Position numbers and translations under genes: made by a program. A stretch of DNA of 62,502 nucleotides from an uncultured Eubacteriales bacterium (GTDB lineage Bacteria > Bacillota > Clostridia > Oscillospirales > Butyricicoccaceae), in NCBI GenBank assembly GCA_910586105.1, contig CAJUGU010000004.1, forward strand, positions 1-62,502, written 5' to 3'. How positions within the stretch are numbered: the first letter of the stretch is position 1; every line of letters starts with the position of its first letter. The notes under the pieces are model-generated. The model ran no database searches. It worked only from the letters and a program-made list of their open reading frames with translations, and had not been told where the DNA came from. Below, piece by piece: positions 1-8,386 of the stretch.

Positions 1-71
1 AAGGCTTCATCCCAGGCTTTTCGGCAGGTTTTCTGAACTTTTTGTTCGCTTCCGTTCCGGTCAGCTTATTT

Positions 72-100
72 ATAATACCACGCTCCCAACCGGATGTCAA
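72..100 (-). promoter_or_regulatory. Sigma-70 promoter firing leftward out of the window
   Basis: On the minus strand TTGACA (100-95) and TATTAT (77-72) are separated by 17 bp. It would drive a gene that begins beyond the left edge; no coding sequence for it is visible in the roughly 65 bases that remain. Confidence 0.65.
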
Positions 101-239
101 CACCTTTTTTCCAAGTTTTCAAGGTTTTTTCGCTTTTTGGAACAATTGCGCACCAGCCTGCCAATTTGTCGCTTTTTGGTTGTGTATTTCCCCCAAGTGT
201 TTCCAGCCATTTTGCGCATTCCGCCGCCTTTACAAGAGA

Positions 240-259
240 GGGCTCCTTTTCAGGAGCCC
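240..259. terminator. Hairpin downstream of mglC
   Basis: A 7-bp GGGCTCC/GGAGCCC stem with a 6-nt loop lies just past the mglC stop. Neither strand has a convincing U-tract after it, so it may be only a 3'-end stabilising hairpin. Bases 101-239 hold no supported gene. Confidence 0.35.
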
Positions 260-281
260 CCCCAAATCGCAAAGCACAGCT

Positions 282-1304
282 TTACTTCTTCGCAAGATAC
301 TTCCGGATATCGAGCGCAACCGCGACGATGATCACGACGCCCTGCACAATATAATTGTAATAGGGGTTCACGCCGAGGAACTGGAGCACGATCTTCAGCA
401 GCTCGAACACCAGCACGCCGACCAGTATGCCAGGCACCGTGCCAATGCCGCCGGTGGTGGAAACGCCGCCGATGGTCGCGCCGGCGATCGCTTCCAGCTC
501 GTAGCCCATGCCAAGGCTCGACGCCGCGCCGCCTGACTTACCCGCTAGCAGATAGCCAGCCAGGCCGTACATCACGCCGGCCAGGGTGTAAATAATCATT
601 TTCGAGCGGACTGTGTTCACACCGGAAACCTCCGCCGCGCTCTCGTTGCCGCCGATGGCGTACATATATTTGCCGTGCGTGGTCTTATTATATAAGATCC
701 AGAACAGGATGCCGGAAATGATCGCGACGATCATAATATATGTAATGCCGTCGAAGCCGCCGAAGGACAGGATCTTGCCGCTGCAAAACTTGGTGTAGCT
801 CTCTTTAAAGCCGCCGACCGGAGAAGCATTGGTAAACACCAGCGCGATACCGTATACAATGGTCTGCGTGCCGAGGGTCGCGAGGAAGGGGGGCACCTTC
901 ACGACCGAAACAATAAAGCCGTTGAACAAACCGATCAGGCCGCCGACGAACAGCACGGCGAGCAGCGCGGTAATCAGGTTGAATTCCGGCCAGTTGGGGA
1001 ATAGCCTGCCGGAGTAGTCCGCGCGCTGGAGCAGCACGCCCGCGAGGCAGGCGCACAAACCGGTCGCACGTCCGGCGGACAGGTCGGTACCTTTGGTAAT
1101 CAGGCACCCCGAGACGCCGAGCGCGATCAGGAAGCGCACCGCCGTATTCGAGGCAAGGTTATTAAAATTCGGCATGGAGAAAAAATTCTCCCGTGTGATG
1201 CCGACAAAGATCGCGACCGCGAACAGCAGGAACACAATGATATTGTTCCCAATGAACTTGACGACCGAATTGCTGGAAACGCCAGTTTTTTTATTCTCTC
1301 CCAT
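282..1304 (-). CDS. mglC: Galactose/methyl galactoside ABC transporter permease
   Basis: Inner-membrane permease of a sugar ABC importer of the MglC/RbsC family (BPD_transp_2). The 340 residues are close to the usual length of about 336, and most of the chain is hydrophobic with around 8-10 predicted membrane segments. The conserved EAA-like region around GNESAAEVSGVNT, which contacts the ATPase, is present. The ATG has AGGAGGAC 8 nt upstream. It is the last gene of mglBAC, 15 bp after mglA. Galactose specificity is inferred from the divergent gal genes rather than from the permease itself. Confidence 0.9.
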   Translation of the reverse strand: MGENKKTGVSSNSVVKFIGNNIIVFLLFAVAIFVGITRENFFSMPNFNNLASNTAVRFLIALGVSGCLITKGTDLSAGRATGLCACLAGVLLQRADYSGRLFPNWPEFNLITALLAVLFVGGLIGLFNGFIVSVVKVPPFLATLGTQTIVYGIALVFTNASPVGGFKESYTKFCSGKILSFGGFDGITYIMIVAIISGILFWILYNKTTHGKYMYAIGGNESAAEVSGVNTVRSKMIIYTLAGVMYGLAGYLLAGKSGGAASSLGMGYELEAIAGATIGGVSTTGGIGTVPGILVGVLVFELLKIVLQFLGVNPYYNYIVQGVVIIVAVALDIRKYLAKK

Positions 1305-1319
1305 GATTTCGTCCTCCTT

Positions 1320-2816
1320 TTACTCGAATCGGGTGGCAAGCTCCATAATATTCTCCTGATTGGCGTCCGCACCGTCGATGAAGCCGGTGACGCGGCCGTC
1401 ACACATGACCATGACGCGGTCGCTCATGCCGATCAGCTCGCTCATTTCCGAAGAAATCATAATAATGCTCTTGCCCTGCTTTGCCAAATCCGCGATGATG
1501 CAGTAAATCTCATATTTCGCGCCAACGTCGATGCCGCGCGTCGGTTCATCCAGAATGAGCACGTCGGGATCATTGGCGAGCCAGCGCCCGATCAGCACCT
1601 TTTGCTGGTTGCCGCCGGAAAGCGACTGGATCTGCGTTTTGGAGCTCGGTGTTTTGATCGCCATTTTGCGCACGTTGTCCTGCACAAGCTCCTCCACCTT
1701 TTTGCTGTTCAGATAAAAGCCGAAATCAAGGTATTTCCTCAGGGATGCAATGGAAATGTTGTCCGCAACCGAAAGCACTCCCATGATGCCGGTCGCGCGG
1801 CGGTCCTCGGTCAGCATCGCGATGCTGCGATCGATCGCGTCTTTTGGGCGGCGGACCTCAAGCTTCTGTCCTTTGTAACGGATCGTGCCGGTGGTATGGC
1901 TGCGGATGCCAAACAGCCCTTCCATCAGCTCTGTGCGCTGTGCGCCGACGCCAAGGATCTCGCCCTTGCGGAGGTTGAAATTCACGTTGCGGAAGCTTTT
2001 CGGGTTGATCGAGGTGAAGTTTTCGACCTCAAACACGACCTCGCCGGGCTTGTTCTCCCGCGCCGGGAACAGGTTGGTCAGCTCGCGGCCGACCATTTTG
2101 GTGATGATAAATTCCGTGGTCAGTTCCTTCGCGTCCCATGTGCCGATATACTGCCCATCTCGCATGATCGTCACTTCATCCGAGATCCGCAGGATTTCAT
2201 CCATCTTATGGCTGATATAAACGATCGAGACGCCCTCCGCCCGCAGGTCTTCGACGATTCGGAACAGGGCTTCGACCTCGTTCTGGGTCAGCGAGGAGGT
2301 CGGTTCGTCCAGAATCAGCACCTTGCAGTTTGCGGATACCGCCTTTGCGATTTCGACCGACTGCATCTGCGACACGCTCAGCGAGCCGACCGGCTGCTTC
2401 GGGTCAAAATTCATGCGTACCTTTTTCAGCAGCGCCGCCGTATCCGTATTCATTTTTTCGTGGTCGACGAAGGGGATGCCCAGCACCCGCTTGAGCGGGT
2501 AGCGGCCCAAAAAGATATTCTCCGCCACCGAACGCGCCGGGATCGGCTGCAGCTCCTGATGCACCATGGCAATGCCCTTGTGCAGCGCCATCAGCGGATC
2601 GGTGATAGATACCTTTTCCCCTTCGTAGTAGATCTCACCCTCGTCCATTTTGTAAATGCCAAACATACACTTCATCAGTGTGGATTTCCCCGCGCCATTT
2701 TCGCCCATTAAGGCATGCACCGTGCCGGGACGCAGCCGCAGCTGCGCGCCATTGAGCGCCTTGACGCCGGGAAAGGTCTTGACGACGCCCCTCATTTCCA
2801 GGCGGTATTCCGACAT
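1320..2816 (-). CDS. mglA: Galactose/methyl galactoside ABC transporter ATP-binding protein
   Basis: Cytoplasmic ATPase that powers MglBC uptake. It has the tandem double-ABC layout of the sugar class. The first domain has Walker A GENGAGKST (about residues 35-43), an LSVSQ signature and DEPTSSL. The second has a degenerate Walker A (GAQRTE), the signature LSGGNQQ and DEPTRGIDVGAK. I place the start at the ATG giving MSEYRLEM, because GGGAGGT lies 10 nt before it; the ATG six codons earlier sits inside that ribosome site. That start gives 498 residues, normal for the family. Confidence 0.92.
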   Translation of the reverse strand: MSEYRLEMRGVVKTFPGVKALNGAQLRLRPGTVHALMGENGAGKSTLMKCMFGIYKMDEGEIYYEGEKVSITDPLMALHKGIAMVHQELQPIPARSVAENIFLGRYPLKRVLGIPFVDHEKMNTDTAALLKKVRMNFDPKQPVGSLSVSQMQSVEIAKAVSANCKVLILDEPTSSLTQNEVEALFRIVEDLRAEGVSIVYISHKMDEILRISDEVTIMRDGQYIGTWDAKELTTEFIITKMVGRELTNLFPARENKPGEVVFEVENFTSINPKSFRNVNFNLRKGEILGVGAQRTELMEGLFGIRSHTTGTIRYKGQKLEVRRPKDAIDRSIAMLTEDRRATGIMGVLSVADNISIASLRKYLDFGFYLNSKKVEELVQDNVRKMAIKTPSSKTQIQSLSGGNQQKVLIGRWLANDPDVLILDEPTRGIDVGAKYEIYCIIADLAKQGKSIIMISSEMSELIGMSDRVMVMCDGRVTGFIDGADANQENIMELATRFE

Positions 2817-2912
2817 ATCCTCATGACCTCCCATCTTTCATTTATAGTAGACCGGTTCGGACCCGTGAAAAAAATTGCAGCGGACACCGTACCTTTTTCT
2901 ACAGTTCCGAAA

Positions 2913-2942
2913 ATGGGTGGGCTGATTGTACAGCCCACCCAT
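2913..2942 (-). terminator. Attenuating hairpin between mglB and mglA
   Basis: A perfect 12-bp stem (ATGGGTGGGCTG and its complement) with a 6-nt loop, followed on the minus strand by only TTTT. It sits directly after the binding-protein gene. This is a common arrangement that yields more binding protein than ATPase and permease by partial termination or 3' protection. Confidence 0.6.
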
Positions 2943-2977
2943 CATTCGCATGAATTACGCTTTGAAGGTGGGGAGGA

Positions 2978-4081
2978 TCACTCCTTGACAACCTTCGTGT
3001 AGTCTACCCAGTAGTAGTTCTCGATGCTGTTGCCCTCGAGCAGCTCAATGGTGACCTCGCAGGCCTTGTTTGCCTGGCCAACGTCGTCGTTCTTGACGGT
3101 GCCGGTCATACGGCCGTCATTGACCATCTCGACGCATTCATCCAGCGCGTCAACGCCGACCAGATAAATGTTCTCGCCGACGGTGCGGCCCGCCGCGTCG
3201 ATCGATGCATAAGCGCCCAGCGCCATTGCGTCATTGTTGCAGAAGATTACGTCGATCTTGTCGCCGTACTGGGTCAGCGCGTTTGCCGCGATGGTCTGGC
3301 CCTGTGCGGTATCCCAGTTGCCGACCTGCGCGACCAGCTCTTCGACCGCGATCCCGGCGTCGTTCATCGCCTTGATCGAGTATTCGGTACGGTACTGCGC
3401 GTCAGAGTTCTCCGGGTCGCCAATAATCATGACGTAGGAGACAACGCCGTCGCCGTTGACGTCGCCATGGTCGGGCAGCTCCGCGATGATTTCGCCCTGA
3501 TAGGTGCCGGACTGCCGTGCGTCAGCGCCTACGTAGCAAACCTTGGGATTGTCGAGGATGACCTTCGCGGTCTCGTCCACGATGTTGCCGTCCGCGTCCT
3601 TCTCGTCTCCGGGAGGCTCACGGTTAATCAGAACCAGCGGGATGTCCGCCGCTACGCACAGGTTCACGATCTGCTCGGCAGAGGAGGTCTGCACGAGGTT
3701 GCAGATGATCGCGTCCATCTTCTGGGTGATGAAGGTCTGGATCTGGTTGGTCTGGGTCGCCATGTCGTTGTTCGAGTCGACCAGCGTCACATTGTACTTG
3801 TTGTAGCCCGCCGCCTCATTCTCCGCGTCGAAGTAGGCCTGGATGTCCTGGCGGTACAGGGTCATGAAGTTGTCGTTAAACTGATAGATCGCGACGCCGA
3901 TGTTATAGGTCTCGCCGTCTGCCGCCGGGTCGCCCCCGGTGTCCGCGGGCGTGTCTGCGGGCGGGGTATCGGTCGCGCCGCCGTTGTCGTTTGAGGGCTG
4001 GTTGCCGGTGTCGCCACCGCCGCAGGCTGCGAGTGTGAAGCACATCATAAGCGCCAGCACAAGTGCTAACATTCGTTTCAT
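2978..4081 (-). CDS. mglB: Galactose/glucose-binding lipoprotein
   Basis: Extracytoplasmic sugar-binding subunit, lipid-anchored in a Gram-positive. It starts with a type II signal (MKRMLALVLALMMCF) and a lipobox LAAC at Cys20. A Gly/Asp/Pro-rich linker follows, then a Peripla_BP_4 fold. The first half matches the galactose-binding subfamily (GVAIYQFNDNFMTLYRQD, LINREP). The 367 residues are typical once the linker is counted. AAGGAG precedes the ATG. It is first in the operon and divergent from the gal regulator, which supports galactose as ligand. Confidence 0.92.
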   Translation of the reverse strand: MKRMLALVLALMMCFTLAACGGGDTGNQPSNDNGGATDTPPADTPADTGGDPAADGETYNIGVAIYQFNDNFMTLYRQDIQAYFDAENEAAGYNKYNVTLVDSNNDMATQTNQIQTFITQKMDAIICNLVQTSSAEQIVNLCVAADIPLVLINREPPGDEKDADGNIVDETAKVILDNPKVCYVGADARQSGTYQGEIIAELPDHGDVNGDGVVSYVMIIGDPENSDAQYRTEYSIKAMNDAGIAVEELVAQVGNWDTAQGQTIAANALTQYGDKIDVIFCNNDAMALGAYASIDAAGRTVGENIYLVGVDALDECVEMVNDGRMTGTVKNDDVGQANKACEVTIELLEGNSIENYYWVDYTKVVKE

Positions 4082-4161
4082 CTTGAAATCTCTCCTTTTT
4101 CTTAATTCTCACCACAGGGCCCCGCCGTTCCCGGCTGCGCGGGCTCCTGTTTCTTGAAATG

Positions 4162-4190
4162 ATTGTAACACTCCGAAAATCCAAAGGCAA
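4162..4190 (-). promoter_or_regulatory. mglB promoter
   Basis: TTGCCT (4190-4185) and TACAAT (4167-4162) on the minus strand with a 17-bp spacer, 80 bp before the mglB start. A TTTTACTAAA box at 4204-4213, also present near the other gal promoters, lies just upstream of the -35 and may be the regulator's site. Confidence 0.65.
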
Positions 4191-4203
4191 GCCAAATCTT
4201 TAC

Positions 4204-4218
4204 TTTTACTAAATTTTT
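4204..4218. promoter_or_regulatory. Candidate gal operator, mglB side
   Basis: TTTTACTAAATTTTT in an otherwise GC-rich intergenic region. It shares TTTTACTRAA with 4381-4390 and with the perfect inverted repeat at galK (5620-5644). Function as the binding site of the LacI-type protein encoded next door is inferred from recurrence and position. Confidence 0.45.
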
Positions 4219-4335
4219 AGCAGTTTCTGACAATCTCACCGCTTTGCTTTTGGCAATTTATCCAAAAATATTGTAATCCATCTGCAATCTTTGTCCCGGA
4301 TGCCGAAAAAAATCGATTTTTCTGGAAAAAGGGGC

Positions 4336-4392
4336 TTGCGTTGGGTGGCTCCGTGCCGTAAACTATTAACAGAAGGTAAATTTTACTGAAAT
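4336..4392 (+). promoter_or_regulatory. Probable regulator promoter with overlapping operator
   Basis: A weak TTGCGT (4336) / TAAACT (4359) pair with 17-bp spacing, followed by GTAAATTTTACTGAAAT at 4376-4392, whose core GTAAATTTTAC is palindromic. This would let the regulator block its own promoter. A leader of about 170 nt separates it from the start codon, and I see no gene in it. Confidence 0.4.
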
Positions 4393-4554
4393 CTGCGGCG
4401 GCGGGGAAAGCGCGCCCTTCCCGCGCCTTTCCCTTTGCGGGCATGCTCGAAAACGCGGCGGCGGGGCGTCCGGTTTCCGGGCGGCTGCTCCCGCCGGCCT
4501 GAGACTTCGCCGCAGATTTCCGGAAAATGTTCCGCAGGAAAGGAGGGGTTATAT

Positions 4555-5601
4555 TTGGCAACCCTGAAGGAACTGGCGGCGTATTCGGGCTACTCCGTGG
4601 CGACGGTCTCGCGCATCCTGAACAACGACCCGACCATGGCCGCGAGCGAAGAGACCCGTAAGCGCGTGCTGGAAGCCGCCGGGGCTCTGGGCTATGAAAA
4701 GAGCCGGAAAGGGCGAAGCTCGAAGGTGCAGCGGCTGGGCGTCGCGGAAATGCTGACCCCGGCCGAACAGCTCGACGACCCGTATTATCTGTACCTGAAA
4801 AATTTCGTCGCGCAGGAGTGCCTGGAACGCAAGATCGACCTGATCCCCCTTCAGCAGGCGCAGGACGATTTCGTCCAGCTGCTGCCCGCGCCGCTTGACG
4901 GCGTGATCGCCATCGGCATTTTCAGCGGGCCGCAGATCAAGGCGCTGCACGGGTTTTCGGACAACCTTGTGTTCCTCGACTCCTCGCCGGATGAAGCGCG
5001 CAGCGACTCGGTCGTCATCAATTACCGCCTTGGCATCGAACAGGCGCTCGACCACCTGTTCACGCTCGGGCACCGGCAGATCGGGTTCATCGGCCCCGCA
5101 ACCAAGCTTGACGACTGGAAGCGCCCCGCCCCCGAGCTGCGGCGGCAGCTGTTCATCCATTTTATGAGCGAGCGCAACGCCTATGATTCGCGCTACCTGA
5201 TCGACGTGCCGACCAACGCGGCGGATACGATCGCGGCGATCGGGCTCCACCTGCGCGCGGGGCGGCCGATGCCGACCGCTTTCCTGACCGCCAACGAGGA
5301 GAATGCGATCGGCGCGATCCGGGCGCTTCAGGCGGCGGGGCTGCGCGTCCCGGGCGACGTTTCCATCATTTCCTTTAATGATACGCCGCTTTCCGAGCTG
5401 GTCGACCCGCCGCTGACCTCCATCTCGACCCATGTACAGGAGATGGGGCGGATCGCGGTGCAGCTGGCGGTGGAGCGGATGCACCGCGGGGGCTTTGTGC
5501 GCGAGCTGCCGGTCAAGCTGATCGTCCCCCCGGCGCTGGTACTGCGCGACAGCGTCGCCGCCTTGCCCGGAATGCACGAAGGCATGGTAAAACAGAACTG
5601 A
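4555..5601 (+). CDS. LacI/GalR-family transcriptional regulator of galactose genes
   Basis: Repressor of the LacI family. Residues 1-55 form the helix-turn-helix and hinge (LKELAAYSGYSVATVSRILN). A Peripla_BP_3 sugar-sensing domain follows, ending with the usual SIISFNDTPLSELVDPPLT segment. The start is a TTG at 4555 with AGGAGG 8 nt upstream, giving 348 residues and the standard N-terminus; a frame extension upstream would add 40 residues with no homology. It lies between mglBAC and galK, and TTTTACT boxes recur in the three flanking control regions. It is therefore the likely gal repressor with galactose or a derivative as inducer. Confidence 0.88.
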   Translation: MATLKELAAYSGYSVATVSRILNNDPTMAASEETRKRVLEAAGALGYEKSRKGRSSKVQRLGVAEMLTPAEQLDDPYYLYLKNFVAQECLERKIDLIPLQQAQDDFVQLLPAPLDGVIAIGIFSGPQIKALHGFSDNLVFLDSSPDEARSDSVVINYRLGIEQALDHLFTLGHRQIGFIGPATKLDDWKRPAPELRRQLFIHFMSERNAYDSRYLIDVPTNAADTIAAIGLHLRAGRPMPTAFLTANEENAIGAIRALQAAGLRVPGDVSIISFNDTPLSELVDPPLTSISTHVQEMGRIAVQLAVERMHRGGFVRELPVKLIVPPALVLRDSVAALPGMHEGMVKQN

Positions 5602-5619
5602 AATTTCGTTAAAATTCAT

Positions 5620-5660
5620 AGTAAAATTTCCTTGAAATTTTACTAAAATCGCGGTATGAT
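5620..5660 (+). promoter_or_regulatory. galK promoter with gal operator
   Basis: AGTAAAATTTC and GAAATTTTACT form a perfect 11-bp inverted repeat with a 3-nt spacer (5620-5644). It covers the -35 of a strong promoter, TTGAAA (5632-5637), 17 bp, TATGAT (5655-5660). Binding there would occlude RNA polymerase. This is the best-formed copy of the AT-rich box shared by the gal/mgl control regions. Confidence 0.7.
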
Positions 5661-5693
5661 ACAGTCAACGAACAACAGGAGGGGATCTGAATT

Positions 5694-6989
5694 ATGATTC
5701 CATGCAGCACACTTTTGGACACCCTGGCGGAGGGCGGCTACGACGACCGGCTGCGGCATGTATATTGTTGCGAGGGGGCGGCGTTGGAGCAGGCGCGGAC
5801 CCGGGTACGCACGGTGGCGGAGGGGTTCCTGCGCACGTTTGAGCGGGCGGCGGATACGCCGGTCGGCCTATTCAGCGGGCCGGGGCGCACGGAGCTGGGG
5901 GGCAACCATACCGACCATCAGCACGGGCGGGTGTTAGCGGCTTCGATCAATCTGGACGCGCTGGCCTGCGCGGCGCCGAACGGCACGGCAACCATCCGGA
6001 TCCTGAGCGAGGGGTATCCGATGACCGAGGCAAGTTTGCACGATTTGATCCCGGATGAAAAGGAGCGTGATTCGTCGGCGGCGCTGGTACGCGGGGTGGC
6101 GGCGAAGATCGCGAGCCTTGGCTACACGCTGGGCGGCTTTGACGCGTATGTCAGCTCGAACGTGCTGGGCGGTTCGGGCCTGTCCTCTTCAGCGGCATAC
6201 GAGGTGATGATCGGGGTCACGATCAACCACTTGTTCTGTCATGACGCGCTGACGGCGGTGCAGATCGCCCAGATCGGGCAGTATGCGGAAAACGTTTATT
6301 TTGGCAAGCCTTGCGGGCTGATGGATCAGATGGCGTCTTCGGTGGGGGCGGCGGTGGCGATCGACTTTGAGGACATCGACGCGCCTGAGGTACGGCGGGT
6401 GGAATATGATTTTGCGGCTTCGGGGCATGCGCTCTGCATTATTGACACGCGGGCGAACCATGCGGAGTTAACGGACGAATATGCGGCGATCCCGGCGGAA
6501 ATGGGCGCGGTTGCGGCGCATTTCGGCAAGGCGGTCTTGCGCGACGTACCGGAGGCCGACTTTGAGGCGGCGATTCCGGAGCTGCGTACCGAATTAGGCG
6601 ACCGCGCGGTACTGCGCGCGATGCATTTTTATGAGGAAGACTGGCGGGCGGCGGACGAAGCGGCGGCGCTTACGGCGGGAAATTTCGAGCGGTTCCTGCA
6701 AATCGGGAAAGCCTCCGGGCACTCCTCCTTCATGTACCTGCAAAATATATATTGTTCCACGCACCCGCGGGAGCAATCGGTCTCTGTCGCGTTAGCGGTC
6801 GCGGAGCGCGCCCTGGGCGGCGAAGGCATGAGCCGTGTCCATGGCGGCGGCTTCGCGGGCACGATCCAGGCCTTTGTGCCGCTGGCAAAGCTGGACGCAT
6901 TCCGGGCGCGGATGGAATCCGTCCTTGGCGCTGGCTGCTGTCTGGTGCTGAGCATCCGTCCGGAGGGCGGCATTGTCCTGATCGACTGA
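5694..6989 (+). CDS. galK: Galactokinase
   Basis: Phosphorylates galactose at C1 with ATP, the first Leloir step. It is a GHMP kinase of 431 residues. The galactokinase signature reads GRTELGGNHTDHQHGRVLA (about residue 64 on), a variant seen in clostridial galactokinases. The phosphate-binding GGSGLSSSAAYE loop is at about residue 162, and a C-terminal RVHGGGFAGTIQAF motif is present. AGGAGGGG lies 10 nt before the ATG. It is the first structural gene after the regulator. A GC-rich repeat directly follows the stop and separates it from galE. Confidence 0.93.
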   Translation: MIPCSTLLDTLAEGGYDDRLRHVYCCEGAALEQARTRVRTVAEGFLRTFERAADTPVGLFSGPGRTELGGNHTDHQHGRVLAASINLDALACAAPNGTATIRILSEGYPMTEASLHDLIPDEKERDSSAALVRGVAAKIASLGYTLGGFDAYVSSNVLGGSGLSSSAAYEVMIGVTINHLFCHDALTAVQIAQIGQYAENVYFGKPCGLMDQMASSVGAAVAIDFEDIDAPEVRRVEYDFAASGHALCIIDTRANHAELTDEYAAIPAEMGAVAAHFGKAVLRDVPEADFEAAIPELRTELGDRAVLRAMHFYEEDWRAADEAAALTAGNFERFLQIGKASGHSSFMYLQNIYCSTHPREQSVSVALAVAERALGGEGMSRVHGGGFAGTIQAFVPLAKLDAFRARMESVLGAGCCLVLSIRPEGGIVLID

Positions 6990-7007
6990 CGCTTGGGGCT
7001 GCGTCCT

Positions 7008-7105
7008 GGGGCTCTGCCCCAGACCCCGCGCCTGCGCGGCGGGCGGTCCTGCGCGGACGGCGCCAGAGGGGCGAACCCCTCTGGACTCCCTTTTTCGCCT
7101 GCGGG
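7008..7105 (+). repeat. GC-rich palindromic repeat, copy 1 of a tandem pair
   Basis: A 98-bp unit starting 19 bp after the galK stop. It holds nested hairpins: GGGGCTCTGCCCC; a GTCC(T)GCGCGGAC core; then CCAGAGGGG/CCCCTCTGG followed by ACTCCCTTTTT, which resembles a terminator. Related units lie after gluQ and after the transglutaminase-like gene. Confidence 0.8.
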
Positions 7106-7132
7106 TACAGTTAGGCGCTGTGGGTTTGCTTT

Positions 7133-7230
7133 GGGGCTCTGCCCCAAACCCCGCGCCTGCGCGGCGAGCGGTCCTGCGCGGACTGCGCCAGAGGGGCAAA
7201 CCCCTCTGGACTCCCTTTCGCGCCTGCGGG
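7133..7230 (+). repeat. GC-rich palindromic repeat, copy 2
   Basis: A second copy with the same 98-bp length, 125 bp downstream of copy 1 and differing at only a few bases. It extends into CGCCTGCGGGCGGGACGGGG, a 20-mer found again exactly on the other strand after gluQ (about 11.83 kb). No coding sequence is supported in 6990-7378. Confidence 0.8.
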
Positions 7231-7271
7231 CGGGACGGGGGAAAATCGCTTCGCCGTTGGTACAGTGCAGA

Positions 7272-7301
7272 GCCAGCCCGCCATTATGACAGCGGGCTGG
7301 C
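7272..7301. other. Hairpin in the galK-galE spacer
   Basis: GCCAGCCCGC/GCGGGCTGGC, a perfect 10-bp stem with a 10-nt loop and no U-tract on either strand. It may stabilise the galE message 5' end. I see no clear galE promoter, so galE may depend on read-through from galK. Confidence 0.4.
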
Positions 7302-7378
7302 AAAGAAAGTGCGCCGCAGGATCCATTCGGGGCTTTCAGATTGAAAATCTAACACGAGATTTCGGAGGTAAATTTTTT

Positions 7379-8368
7379 ATGTCCATCCTTGTTCTTGGCG
7401 GGGCCGGGTATATCGGTTCCCATACCGTTTATGAATTGATCGACGCAGGACGCGACGTTGTCATCGTGGACAACCTGCAAACCGGTTTTAAAGCCGCCGT
7501 TCATCCGAAGGCGCGCTTTTATCAGGTCGATATCCGCGACCGTAAGGCGCTCGACGAGGTCTTTGCAAAGGAATCGATCGACGGCGTGATCCATTTTGCC
7601 GCAAGCTCGCAGGTCGGCGAAAGCATGACCGACCCGCTGAAATATTATGACAACAATATGTATGGCACCATGGTGCTGTTGCAGTCTATGGTCGCTCATG
7701 GCGTGGATAAGATCGTGTTCTCGTCCACCGCCGCCACCTATGGCGAACCGGAACGCGTGCCGATCCTCGAAAGCGACCGCACCTGCCCCACCAACTGCTA
7801 TGGCGAAACCAAACTGTCTATGGAAAAAATGATGGCGTGGGTGTCCAAGGCGCACGGCCTGCGCTTCGTTGCCCTGCGGTATTTTAACGCCTGCGGCGCG
7901 CATACGTCCGGCGCGATCGGCGAGGCGCATGATCCCGAGACCCATCTGGTACCCCTGATTTTGCAGGTCCCGAACGGCCAGCGCGCGAAGATTTCCATTT
8001 TCGGCGACGACTACGATACCAAGGACGGCACCTGCATCCGCGATTATATCCATGTCACCGACCTCGCGCAGGCGCACATCCTTGCGTTGGATTACCTGAT
8101 GCAGGGGAAGGAAAACAACGTTTTCAATCTCGGCAACGGCGTCGGCTTTACCGTGAAGGAAGTCGTCGACTGCGCCCGCCGCGTGACCGGGCATCCCATC
8201 CCGGCGGAAGTCTCCCCCCGCCGCGCAGGCGACCCCGCGCAGCTGATTGCCTCCTCAGAGAAGGCAAAAGAAGTGCTGGGGTGGAAGCCCCGCTTTGACG
8301 ATCTCGATACGATCATTTCAACCGCGTGGAATTGGCATAAAAACCATCCGCACGGCTTTGAAGGCTGA
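7379..8368 (+). CDS. galE: UDP-glucose 4-epimerase
   Basis: Interconverts UDP-galactose and UDP-glucose using tightly bound NAD. It is an extended short-chain dehydrogenase of 329 residues. The NAD loop GGAGYIGSH is at residues 7-15, and the catalytic Ser/Tyr/Lys are in FSSTAATYGEPE and CYGETKLSMEK. A substrate-binding ALRYFNACGAH segment follows. The ATG at 7379 has CGGAGGT upstream; the longer frame upstream lacks homology. galT follows 18 bp later, so the two are co-transcribed. Confidence 0.95.
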   Translation: MSILVLGGAGYIGSHTVYELIDAGRDVVIVDNLQTGFKAAVHPKARFYQVDIRDRKALDEVFAKESIDGVIHFAASSQVGESMTDPLKYYDNNMYGTMVLLQSMVAHGVDKIVFSSTAATYGEPERVPILESDRTCPTNCYGETKLSMEKMMAWVSKAHGLRFVALRYFNACGAHTSGAIGEAHDPETHLVPLILQVPNGQRAKISIFGDDYDTKDGTCIRDYIHVTDLAQAHILALDYLMQGKENNVFNLGNGVGFTVKEVVDCARRVTGHPIPAEVSPRRAGDPAQLIASSEKAKEVLGWKPRFDDLDTIISTAWNWHKNHPHGFEG

Positions 8369-8386
8369 CGGGGAGGTATCATAACC

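Noticed and set aside
1602..2711. A 369-codon frame opposite mglA
   Set aside because: Antisense to a clear double-ABC ATPase; composition and lack of motifs mark it as a shadow.
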